From contig JAKONM010000333.1 in NCBI GenBank assembly GCA_022701925.1, positions 1 through 30,670 of the forward strand: 30,670 nucleotides of DNA. Direction: 5' to 3'. A model generated the notes under the pieces. The model had not been told where the DNA came from. It did no database searches and was given only the letters and a program-made list of their open reading frames with translations. Shown here piece after piece: positions 8,332-15,239 of the stretch (positions are counted from its first letter, which is position 1; the number at the start of each line of letters is the position of its first letter). Source of the DNA: Microbacteriaceae bacterium. Lineage in GTDB: Bacteria; Actinomycetota; Actinomycetes; Actinomycetales; Microbacteriaceae. The position numbers and the translations under genes are program-made.

Positions 8332-10832
8332 AGCACCTGCTGCGCGAGCGTCCCGTCTCGCTGTCCCTCGCCGTCCTGCTGCTGGTCGCGGCGATCGCGA
8401 CCGGGTCGCTGGTCGGCCCCTCCGACGCGGTGCGCGCGGGCGCCGGCCTCGACCCCGCCGGCCTCTTCGGCGCCGGACGCGTGCTCTCCCTGCTGACCAG
8501 CGTGCTGCTGGCCGGGAACCCCGCCGAGCTGCTGCTGGTGCTCGCCGCGGTGCTGCTGGTGGTGGGCGCGTGCGAGCGGGTGCTCGGTTCGCGGCGCACC
8601 GTGCTGGCCTGGGTCGCGACCGCGGCCGCGGGCGGGCTGCTGGGCTCCGGCGCGCAGGCCGCCGGTCTGCTGACCCGCGCGCTGTGGACGACGCCGCCGC
8701 TCACGCAGTCGACCCTGCACCCGGAGACGCCGGTGCTGGGCGTGCTGCTGACGGCCAGCGCGCTGGCCGGTCCGCTGTGGCGCCGGCGCATCCGGCTGCT
8801 CGGCTTCACCGCGCTGGCGGTGCTGCTGCTCTACTCCGGTCAGCCGGAGGACCTCTACCACCTGGCCGGCGCGCTGGCCGGGCTGGGGCTCGGCGCGCTG
8901 CTCGCCCGTCGGCGGCCCCGACTGGAGGGGCTGCGCAGCTCGCACCAGGAGGCCCGGGCGCTGGCGGCCGCCGCCACGGCCGTGGGCGCGATCGGTCCGC
9001 TGGTCGCGGTGGTGCAGCCGGTGGGCTACGGCCTGCTGCGCCCCCTGGGCCGGCTCTTCCGCGACCCCGCGCCGCCCGCGCAGCACCTGGCTGACCGGTG
9101 CGGCGCCCTGGCCGACGGGTCGACCTGCGCGCGCGTGCTGCACGCGGCGGCGCTCGGCTTCCCGGGCACCGTGCTGCTGGCGCTGCTGCCGCTGGCGGTG
9201 CTGCTGGCCGCATCCCTCCTCATCCTGCGCGGACGCCTGCTCGGCGTGTGGCTGGCGGTCGGCGTGAACGCGCTGCTCGCGGTGCTCGGCGCCGTCTACT
9301 ACGGCCTGCTGCCCGTGCTCGGCGACCCCGACGGCGCGCGCGACCTGCGGGACGCGGTCACGCTGCAGTCGCTGCTGGCGGTGCTCGTGCCCCTGGGGTC
9401 CGCCGTGATCGCGCTGGTGGCGGTGCGGCACTGCCCGGTGCGGCCCCCTCGGCGCACGGTGCTGGCGGCCTCGGCCGCGCTGGGGGCGGCCCTGGTCGCC
9501 TCGGCGGTCGTCTGGACCGTCGCCGGCCTCGCGATGCGGCAGTCCTTCCTGCCCGTGCCGGGGCCGCTCGACCTGCTGGCCGCCTGGCCCGAGCGGCTGG
9601 TGCCGGTCGGCTTCCTGCGCTGGCGGTCCGTCGACCCCCTGCCCGCCGGCCCGCTCGCGGGGGTGCTGGCCGGCTGGGTCGGGGTGCCGCCGTGGCTGAC
9701 GCTGCTCGTCGCGGCCCTGGTCGCGGGCGGTGCCGCCGGGGGCGCGGCGAGCCCACGCGACCGCGCGAGGCTGCGGGCGCTGCTGCGCAGCGGGGGAGCG
9801 GGGTCGATCTCGTGGATGGCGACCTGGCCCGGCAACCGCACCTGGTTCAGCCCGGACGGCCGGCACGCCGTGGCCTACCGGGAGGGCGCGGGCGTCGCCC
9901 TGGCCGTCGGCGAGCCGGCGGGTGCGGAGGACGGCCGCCTGCAGGCCGCCCGCGACTTCGCCGTCTCGTGCGCGGACCGGGGGCTGGTGCCCGCCTTCTA
10001 CGCGGTGGAGCCCGCATTCGCCGCGGCCCTGGCCCCGGACGGCGTCCCCTGGGCGGTCGTGGAGGTCGGCGAGGACACCGTGATCGATCCGGCGACCTTC
10101 TCCATGCGCGGCAAGCACTGGGCCGACGTGCGCAGCTCCATCAACCGGGCGGAGCGGCAGGGGGTGCGCGCCGTCTGGACCGACTGGGCCTCCCTGCCCC
10201 TGGCGACCCGCTCCCAGATCGAGGCGATCAGCGAGGAGTGGATCGCCGACAAGCGGCTGCCCGAGCTGGGCTTCACCCTGGGCGGGGTGGAGGAGCTGCG
10301 CGACCGGGAGGTGCGGCTGATGCTGGCCGTGGACGCCGACGACCGCGTGCAGGGCGTCACCTCCTGGCTGCCCACGTGGCGCGACGACGAGCTGCGCGGG
10401 CTGACGCTCGACTTCATGCGCCGCCGGCCCGAGTCGATGAACGGCGTGATGGAGTTCCTGATCGCCGCGGTGATCGGCACGGCGCAGGGGATGGGGCTGG
10501 AGTTCGTCAGCCTGTCGGTCGCCCCGCTGTCGGGCGTCGGCGACCAGGAGGACGACGGCCGGCTCGAGCGGCTGCTCGCGGCCATCGCGCGCTCCCTCGA
10601 GCCCGTCTACGGCTTCAGCTCGCTGGCGGCCTACAAGGAGAAGTTCCGCCCCGAGCACCGCCCGCAGGTGCTGGCGCACCCCGACGCCGTCTCGCTGCCC
10701 GCGATCACCGTCGCGGTGGCCCGCGCCCACCTGCCCGACCGGCCGCTGTCGGCGATGCTGCGCGCCGTGCAGCCGTCGCGGGCGGAGGCGGAGCCGGCGT
10801 CAGCGCCGGCGCACCGGGGACCCGGCGGCTGA
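8328..10832 (+). CDS. MprF-type aminoacyl-lipid synthase (DUF2156) with rhomboid-like N-terminus
   Basis: Predicted 834-aa membrane enzyme that transfers an amino acid from aminoacyl-tRNA to phosphatidylglycerol or diacylglycerol, changing envelope charge. The C-terminal catalytic DUF2156/GNAT-like region spans residues ~490-810 and begins at WMATWPGNRTWF. It contains GKHWADVRSSINRAER, the EWIADKRLPELGF segment and the FSSLAAYKEKFRPE signature typical of MprF/LysX synthases. The membrane half holds about a dozen helices. Its first ~190 residues match a rhomboid layout (RVLSLLTSVLLAGN, ERVLGSRR, then YHLAGALAGLGLGALL with H178), but the GxSG serine motif is replaced by TPVLG near 135-139, so no protease activity is expected. 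No lysyl-tRNA synthetase domain follows, unlike mycobacterial LysX. The GTG start overlaps the esterase stop. Which amino acid and lipid are used cannot be told. Confidence 0.87.
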   Translation: MKHLLRERPVSLSLAVLLLVAAIATGSLVGPSDAVRAGAGLDPAGLFGAGRVLSLLTSVLLAGNPAELLLVLAAVLLVVGACERVLGSRRTVLAWVATAAAGGLLGSGAQAAGLLTRALWTTPPLTQSTLHPETPVLGVLLTASALAGPLWRRRIRLLGFTALAVLLLYSGQPEDLYHLAGALAGLGLGALLARRRPRLEGLRSSHQEARALAAAATAVGAIGPLVAVVQPVGYGLLRPLGRLFRDPAPPAQHLADRCGALADGSTCARVLHAAALGFPGTVLLALLPLAVLLAASLLILRGRLLGVWLAVGVNALLAVLGAVYYGLLPVLGDPDGARDLRDAVTLQSLLAVLVPLGSAVIALVAVRHCPVRPPRRTVLAASAALGAALVASAVVWTVAGLAMRQSFLPVPGPLDLLAAWPERLVPVGFLRWRSVDPLPAGPLAGVLAGWVGVPPWLTLLVAALVAGGAAGGAASPRDRARLRALLRSGGAGSISWMATWPGNRTWFSPDGRHAVAYREGAGVALAVGEPAGAEDGRLQAARDFAVSCADRGLVPAFYAVEPAFAAALAPDGVPWAVVEVGEDTVIDPATFSMRGKHWADVRSSINRAERQGVRAVWTDWASLPLATRSQIEAISEEWIADKRLPELGFTLGGVEELRDREVRLMLAVDADDRVQGVTSWLPTWRDDELRGLTLDFMRRRPESMNGVMEFLIAAVIGTAQGMGLEFVSLSVAPLSGVGDQEDDGRLERLLAAIARSLEPVYGFSSLAAYKEKFRPEHRPQVLAHPDAVSLPAITVAVARAHLPDRPLSAMLRAVQPSRAEAEPASAPAHRGPGG

Positions 10833-10863
10833 GGCCGTCGGGCGCCTCCGGCGGAGGGGCTGG

Positions 10864-10869
10864 TAGCGT
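10864..10869 (+). promoter_or_regulatory. -10 box of the leuA leader transcript
   Basis: TAGCGT lies so that the expected transcription start (7 bases after the box) is 10876, the first base of the leader-peptide GTG. No good -35 hexamer is visible. Confidence 0.6.
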
Positions 10870-10875
10870 GCCGGG

Positions 10876-10920
10876 GTGCTGACGGCCCTGCTGCTCCTTC
10901 GCTGCCGCGACGAGGCCTGA
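10876..10920 (+). CDS. leuA leader peptide (14 codons, Leu-rich)
   Basis: A 14-codon ORF read as VLTALLLLRCRDEA, with five leucine codons, four of them consecutive (CTG CTG CTC CTT at 10888-10899). It begins with a GTG exactly where the -10 box predicts the RNA 5' end, so it is probably translated as a leaderless message. It ends with TGA at 10918-10920, 63 bases before leuA. Leu-rich leader peptides before leuA are known in Actinobacteria as part of the LEU regulatory element. The peptide itself is likely to have no function; the ribosome's position on it is the signal. Confidence 0.82.
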   Translation: MLTALLLLRCRDEA

Positions 10921-10977
10921 CTCCAGGCCCACCTCGTCGCGGAGTGTCGTGCTGGCCGCCCCGACGAGAGTGAAGGA
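10895..10977 (+). promoter_or_regulatory. LEU-type leader RNA that can mask the leuA ribosome binding site
   Basis: Bases 10895-10903, inside the leucine codons of the leader peptide, can pair with 10969-10977, which contains the leuA Shine-Dalgarno GAAGGA (10972-10977); this gives 9 bp with one G-U. Inside that helix sits a perfect 11-bp stem, 10905-10915 with 10932-10942. A second copy of CGACGAG (10962-10968) can compete with 10908-10914 for pairing with 10933-10939. A ribosome stalled on the leucine codons would free the ribosome binding site. The structure was paired by eye, and the regulation is inferred from the family of leucine leader elements. Confidence 0.72.
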
Positions 10978-10983
10978 CCACCC

Positions 10984-12738
10984 ATGCAGAACCGCCAGCA
11001 GCCCTCCGCGATGCCGGTCCACCGGTACCGCCCCTACCTCGACGCGTTCCGCGTCGACCTGCCCGACCGCACCTGGCCCGGGAAGCGCATCGAGCAGGCG
11101 CCCCGCTGGTGCGCCGTCGACCTGCGCGACGGCAACCAGGCGCTGATCGACCCGATGAGCCCCGAGCGCAAGCGCATCATGTTCGACCTGCTCGTGCGCA
11201 TGGGCTACAAGGAGATCGAGGTCGGCTTCCCGTCGGCCAGCCAGACCGACTTCGACTTCGTGCGCAGCCTGATCGACGAGGGCGCCATCCCCGACGACGT
11301 CACCGTCCAGGTGCTGACCCAGGCGCGGGAGCACCTGATCGCGCGCACCTACGAGTCCATCCGGGGCGCGAAGCAGGCGATCGTGCACCTGTACAACTCC
11401 ACCTCGGTGCTGCAGCGCGACGTCGTCTTCCGCACCGACCGCCAGGGGATCATCGACATCGCGGTGCAGGGCGCGCTGCTCTGCAAGCGCTACGAGGCGA
11501 CGATCCCGGAGACGGCCGTCTACTACGAGTACTCGCCCGAGTCGTACACCGGCACCGAGCTGGAGTTCGCCGCGGAGATCTGCAACCGGGTGATGGAGGT
11601 GCTGGTCCCGACCGCCGAGCGGAACGTGATCCTGAACCTGCCGGCCACGGTGGAGATGGCGACGCCGAACGTGTACGCCGACTCGATCGAGTGGATGAAC
11701 CGGCACCTGGACCACCGCGAGCACGTGATCCTGTCGCTGCACCCGCACAACGACCGCGGCACCGCCATCGCGGCGGCCGAGCTGGGCTACCTGGCCGGCG
11801 CGGACCGCATCGAGGGCTGCCTGTTCGGCAACGGGGAGCGCACCGGCAACGTCGACCTGGTCGCGCTGGGCATCAACCTGTTCACGCAGGGAGTCGACCC
11901 GCAGATCGACTTCAGCGACCTGGACCGCATCCGCAGCGTCGCCGAGCACTGCAACCAGCTGCGGGTGCCCGAGCGCAGCCCCTGGGCCGGCGACCTGGTC
12001 TACACGGCCTTCAGCGGCAGCCACCAGGACGCCATCAAGAAGGGCTTCGAGGCGATGGCGCAGGAGGCCGAGCGCACCGGCACGCCCGTCGACGACCTCG
12101 AGTGGGCGGTGCCGTACCTGCCCGTCGACCCGAAGGACCTGGGCCGCAGCTACGAGGCCGTCATCCGCGTGAACTCGCAGTCCGGCAAGGGCGGCGTCGC
12201 CTACCTGCTGAAGGCCGACCACGCGCTCGACCTGCCCCGCAAGCTCCAGATCGAGTTCTCCGGCGTCGTGCAGGCCAAGACCGACGCCGAGGGCGGCGAG
12301 GTCACCAGCGAGCAGATCTGGACCGCGTTCCAGGACGAGTACCTGCCGCATCCCGACCCGCAGGAGAAGTGGGGCCGCTTCGAGCTGCTGCGCACCCGCA
12401 CCTCCAGCGAGCTGGACGGCGAGGTCGAGCTGGGCGTGCGCCTGCGGGTGGACGACCGCGTGCAGGACGTCGAGGTGCGCGGCAACGGCCCGGTCGACGC
12501 CTTCCTGAAGGCGATGGAGCAGCAGGGCTTCTCGGTGTCGCTCTACGACTACGTGGAGCACACCCTCAGCGCGGGCGGCGACGCCGAGGCCGCAGCCTAC
12601 GTGGACCTGGAGGTCGACGGGGTGCGCCTGTGGGGCGTCGGCATCGACGGCGACATCGCGACCGCCTCGCTGAAGGCGATCGTGTCGTCGGTGAACCGCG
12701 CGGTCCGCGCCGGCCGGGGCAGCCTGGCCCTGGCATGA
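10984..12738 (+). CDS. leuA: 2-isopropylmalate synthase
   Basis: First committed enzyme of leucine synthesis: condenses acetyl-CoA with 2-ketoisovalerate. The 584-aa protein is the long actinobacterial form. The TIM-barrel metal site is complete: D49 in VDLRDGNQAL, H253 and H255 in SLHPHNDRG, and N289 in GNGERTGN, with the same spacings as the mycobacterial enzyme. The C-terminal regulatory domain (about residues 445-584) carries the leucine-feedback fold, ending VDGVRLWGVGIDGDIATASLKA. The ATG at 10984 has a GAAGGA Shine-Dalgarno six bases upstream, which the leader RNA can mask. Control is probably both by leucine-tRNA supply through the leader and by feedback inhibition. It is a single-gene unit followed by a hairpin. 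Confidence 0.98.
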   Translation: MQNRQQPSAMPVHRYRPYLDAFRVDLPDRTWPGKRIEQAPRWCAVDLRDGNQALIDPMSPERKRIMFDLLVRMGYKEIEVGFPSASQTDFDFVRSLIDEGAIPDDVTVQVLTQAREHLIARTYESIRGAKQAIVHLYNSTSVLQRDVVFRTDRQGIIDIAVQGALLCKRYEATIPETAVYYEYSPESYTGTELEFAAEICNRVMEVLVPTAERNVILNLPATVEMATPNVYADSIEWMNRHLDHREHVILSLHPHNDRGTAIAAAELGYLAGADRIEGCLFGNGERTGNVDLVALGINLFTQGVDPQIDFSDLDRIRSVAEHCNQLRVPERSPWAGDLVYTAFSGSHQDAIKKGFEAMAQEAERTGTPVDDLEWAVPYLPVDPKDLGRSYEAVIRVNSQSGKGGVAYLLKADHALDLPRKLQIEFSGVVQAKTDAEGGEVTSEQIWTAFQDEYLPHPDPQEKWGRFELLRTRTSSELDGEVELGVRLRVDDRVQDVEVRGNGPVDAFLKAMEQQGFSVSLYDYVEHTLSAGGDAEAAAYVDLEVDGVRLWGVGIDGDIATASLKAIVSSVNRAVRAGRGSLALA

Positions 12739-12743
12739 CCGCT

Positions 12744-12771
12744 CCGGGCGGCGCGGCGCCCCGTCGCCCGG
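12744..12771 (+). terminator. Putative terminator of leuA
   Basis: A 7-bp stem CCGGGCG/CGCCCGG (12744-12750 with 12765-12771) encloses a further GGCG/CGCC pairing, beginning 6 bases after the leuA stop. No T-tract. Confidence 0.5.
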
Positions 12772-12910
12772 GGATGCCGGGGGAACCCGGGGCAGCCGGA
12801 GGCGACCAAATCGTCGGAGCCGTTCGTTCCCCGCGAACATCAGGGCAGGAGGGGGAACATTCCGTGAACGGTCCTGGCGAGCCGGGCCGCACTCGGGCAG
12901 CCTGGACCGC

Positions 12911-13279
12911 ATGACGCTCACGACCTCGACCCTCGACTCCGTCATCGTCATCTGGCACGTCGCGGTGAACAACAAGGACGGCGCCACTGCTGCCGCCGCC
13001 TGCACCGAGGACGTCGTGGTCAGCGGCCAGAACGGCGAGGCCGCGGGACGCGACGAGATGCGCCGGTGGGTGGAGACGGCGGGGGTGCGGCTGATGCCGC
13101 GCGACTGCTACGACGTGCCGGGCGGCATCGTCGTGGCGCAGGACGCGACCTGGAACAGCGACGCCACGAACCACCCGGTGACCGTGTTCTCGGCGTTCGG
13201 CCTGCGCGACGGCTCGATCTCGAGCATCCACCGCTTCGCCTCCCTGGAGGAGGCCCGCAGCTTCCCGCTCGCGGCCTGA
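12911..13279 (+). CDS. NTF2-like (SnoaL-type) domain protein
   Basis: A small 122-aa protein with the cone-shaped NTF2/SnoaL-like fold pattern. A first helix (SVIVIWHVAVNNKDGATAAAAC) is followed by the early strand TEDVVVSGQNGEAAGRDEMRRWVETAG, then beta strands ending in FSAFGLRDGSISSIHRF. Members of this superfamily include small-molecule isomerases, hydrolases and non-catalytic binders, so no substrate can be named. It starts at the ATG at 12911 with no Shine-Dalgarno close by and is probably leaderless or coupled to a tiny upstream ORF (12864-12914). It is a monocistronic gene, convergent with the antitoxin-like gene, with a strong shared hairpin after it. Confidence 0.75.
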   Translation: MTLTTSTLDSVIVIWHVAVNNKDGATAAAACTEDVVVSGQNGEAAGRDEMRRWVETAGVRLMPRDCYDVPGGIVVAQDATWNSDATNHPVTVFSAFGLRDGSISSIHRFASLEEARSFPLAA

Positions 13280-13281
13280 GG

Positions 13282-13313
13282 CCGGTCGGGGCGCCGGACG
13301 GCGCCCCGACCGG
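13282..13313. terminator. Strong bidirectional terminator
   Basis: A perfect 14-bp stem (13282-13295 with 13300-13313) closes on a GGAC tetraloop. It sits between the convergent NTF2-like and antitoxin-like genes, 2 bases after one stop and 6 bases before the other. Confidence 0.85.
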
Positions 13314-13319
13314 GACCGG

Positions 13320-13538
13320 TCAGAAGCGGTCGCGGCTCGCCGTCGGGTCGGTGGTGCGCGGCGTGGTGCCGTCGCCCCCGCCCAGCTTGTCGTCGGCGGC
13401 GTCGCGCGCCTTCTGGATCTTGTCGGTGTGCTTGCCGCCGGTCGCCTTGTCGGCGGCCTGCGCGGCCTTGTCGAGCAGGGAGTCGCTCCGCTGCTCGTCG
13501 CTCAGGAACTCCTTGGCCTTGTCGAACAGCCCAGCCAT
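13320..13538 (-). CDS. Small antitoxin-like protein (Rv0909/MT0933 family)
   Basis: A 72-aa, charged, helical protein starting MAGLFDKAKEFL, with a DKAAQAADKATGGKHTDKIQKARDAADDKLG core. This matches the actinobacterial Rv0909/MT0933-like antitoxin family, whose members repeat D-K-A/A-x-D-K motifs and a TGGKH/Y-x-D-K-I/V-x-K-A segment. The tail after residue 53 is Gly/Thr/Asp-rich and looks disordered. The ATG is preceded on the reverse strand by a strong AGGAGGA ribosome binding site. No toxin partner lies next to it, so an antitoxin role is doubtful; many such proteins are stand-alone and of unknown function. Confidence in the ORF is high, in the function low. Confidence 0.72.
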   Translation of the reverse strand: MAGLFDKAKEFLSDEQRSDSLLDKAAQAADKATGGKHTDKIQKARDAADDKLGGGDGTTPRTTDPTASRDRF

Positions 13539-13652
13539 CGTCAGTCCTCCTGATTCCTGCGCGGGCGCCTCCCGCGCCCCACCTGGCTACACCATCGACC
13601 GATCAGCCGGTTGAGCGCGGTGACGTCGGCGGGGAGGAGGAGGATCGTCGTC

Positions 13653-14399
13653 GTGCCCACCTATCGAGACGAAGCCGTCGTCCTGCGCACCCACCAGCTG
13701 GGCGAGGCGGACCGGATCGTCACGATGCTCGGCCGCAGCCGCGGCAAGATCCGCGCCGTGGCCAAGGGCGTGCGCCGCACCTCCAGCCGGTTCGGCTCCC
13801 GGCTCGAGCCCGCCATGGTCGTCGACCTGCAGTGCTACGAGGGCCGCAGCCTGGACGTGGTGCAGCAGGCCGAGTCGATCGGCGCCTACGGGGCGGCGAT
13901 CGCGACCGACTACTCGGGCTTCACCGCGGCCAACGTGATCCTCGAGACCGCGGACCGCCTGACCGACGAGGCGTCGCTGCCGCAGTACCTGCTGCTGGTC
14001 GGCGCGCTGCGCGCCCTGGCGCGACAGGACCACGACTCGTCGCTGGTGCTCGACTCCTACCTGCTGCGCGCCCTGTCCATCGCGGGCTGGGCGCCCAGCT
14101 TCGAGGACTGCGCGGTCACCGGCGCACCGGGGCCGCACACGGCCTTCGTGGCGCAGCTGGGCGGCATGGTCGCCGACGAGGTGGCGCCGCCGGGCGTGCC
14201 GCGCCTCACCTTCGAGACGATCGAGCTGCTGGGCGCCCTGCTGTCCGGCGACTGGATCGTCGCCGACGCCGCCGAGCAGCGCACGCGCGGCCAGGCCTCC
14301 GGCGTCATCGCCGCCTACGTGCAGTGGCACCTGGAGCGCGGCCTGAAGTCGCTGCACCACCTGGACCGCACCGGCCGAGCCCCGGCCGCCACCGGCTGA
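13653..14399 (+). CDS. recO: DNA repair protein RecO
   Basis: Recombination mediator of the RecFOR pathway: binds SSB and single-stranded DNA and helps load RecA. The protein is 248 aa from the GTG at 13653, which was chosen because the family starts with (M)PxYRDEAVVLRTHxLGEADRI and because GGAGGAGG (13632-13642) lies upstream. The OB fold covers residues ~1-80 (with GRSRGKIRAVAKGVRR), followed by the helical domain. In many actinobacterial RecO proteins a four-cysteine zinc site lies in the C-terminal half. Here only C153 remains, and the other expected positions read T, A and E, so the zinc site is lost. A TACACC -10-like box is at 13588. It is followed 46 bases later by uppS, the usual neighbour. 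Confidence 0.95.
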   Translation: MPTYRDEAVVLRTHQLGEADRIVTMLGRSRGKIRAVAKGVRRTSSRFGSRLEPAMVVDLQCYEGRSLDVVQQAESIGAYGAAIATDYSGFTAANVILETADRLTDEASLPQYLLLVGALRALARQDHDSSLVLDSYLLRALSIAGWAPSFEDCAVTGAPGPHTAFVAQLGGMVADEVAPPGVPRLTFETIELLGALLSGDWIVADAAEQRTRGQASGVIAAYVQWHLERGLKSLHHLDRTGRAPAATG

Positions 14400-14448
14400 C
14401 CGCTCGCGCGTCTCCGCCGGTCCCCGCGGATCCGGGCAGGATGCTGTG

Positions 14449-15237
14449 GTGCCCAAGGTCCAGCTCGACCCCATCCGGCCCGTCGACTGGACGGGCGAGC
14501 AGCCGCCCGCCTTCTCGCGGGTGCCGAAGCACGTCGCGATCGTCATGGACGGCAACGGCCGCTGGGCGAACCGCCAGGGCCTGCCGCGCATCGAGGGGCA
14601 CCGGGCGGGGGAGGCGGCGCTGCTCGACGTGGTCGCCGGCGGCCTGCAGGCCGGGGTGGAGCACATCTCCGCCTACGCGTTCTCCACCGAGAACTGGGCG
14701 CGGTCGCCCGACGAGGTGCGCTTCATCCTGGGCTTCAACCGCGACGTGCTGCGACGCCGCCGCGAGCAGCTGAACGCGTGGGGCGTGCGCATCCGCTGGG
14801 CCGGCCGCACGCCGCGGCTGTGGCGCACGGTGATCGGCGACCTGCGCGCGGCCGAGGACCTGACGCGGGACAACCGCACCCTGACCCTGACGATGTGCAT
14901 CAACTACGGCGGCCGGGTCGAGATCCAGGACGCGGTGCGCGAGGTCGCGAAGGAGGTCGCAGCGGGTCGCCTGAAGCCGAACGCGATCACGGAGCGGACG
15001 ATCGCCCGCCACCTGTACCTGCCCGACATGCCGGACGTCGACCTGTTCGTGCGCTCGTCGGGGGAGCAGCGCACCTCGAACTTCCTGCTGTGGCAGTCGG
15101 CCTACGCGGAGATGGTGTTCCAGGACACGCTGTGGCCGGACTACCGCCGAACCCACCTGTGGGACGCGATCCAGCAGTACGCCGACCGCGAGCGGCGCTT
15201 CGGCGGCGCCGTGGACGCCCCGACCGCCACCGCCTGA
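14449..15237 (+). CDS. uppS: Isoprenyl transferase (polyprenyl diphosphate synthase)
   Basis: Cis-prenyltransferase that condenses isopentenyl diphosphate units into the polyprenyl diphosphate carrier used for peptidoglycan and wall glycans. It is about 262 aa. The signature VAIVMDGNGRWANRQGL carries the catalytic Asp (residue 34) and is followed by IEGHRAGE. FSTENWARSPDEV and the diphosphate-binding RSSGEQRTSNFLLWQSAYAEM are also present. A CAGGAT -10-like box at 14437-14442 places the expected RNA start at the GTG at 14449, so the leaderless GTG was chosen over the adjacent in-frame GTG at 14446. It follows recO as in other actinobacteria. Chain length of the product is not predictable from the motifs. 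Confidence 0.95.
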   Translation: MPKVQLDPIRPVDWTGEQPPAFSRVPKHVAIVMDGNGRWANRQGLPRIEGHRAGEAALLDVVAGGLQAGVEHISAYAFSTENWARSPDEVRFILGFNRDVLRRRREQLNAWGVRIRWAGRTPRLWRTVIGDLRAAEDLTRDNRTLTLTMCINYGGRVEIQDAVREVAKEVAAGRLKPNAITERTIARHLYLPDMPDVDLFVRSSGEQRTSNFLLWQSAYAEMVFQDTLWPDYRRTHLWDAIQQYADRERRFGGAVDAPTATA

Positions 15238-15239
15238 CC

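Noticed and set aside
13066..13614. 182-aa forward frame across the NTF2-like/antitoxin-like region
   Set aside because: It spans a strong terminator and is antisense to the antitoxin-like gene; no family features.
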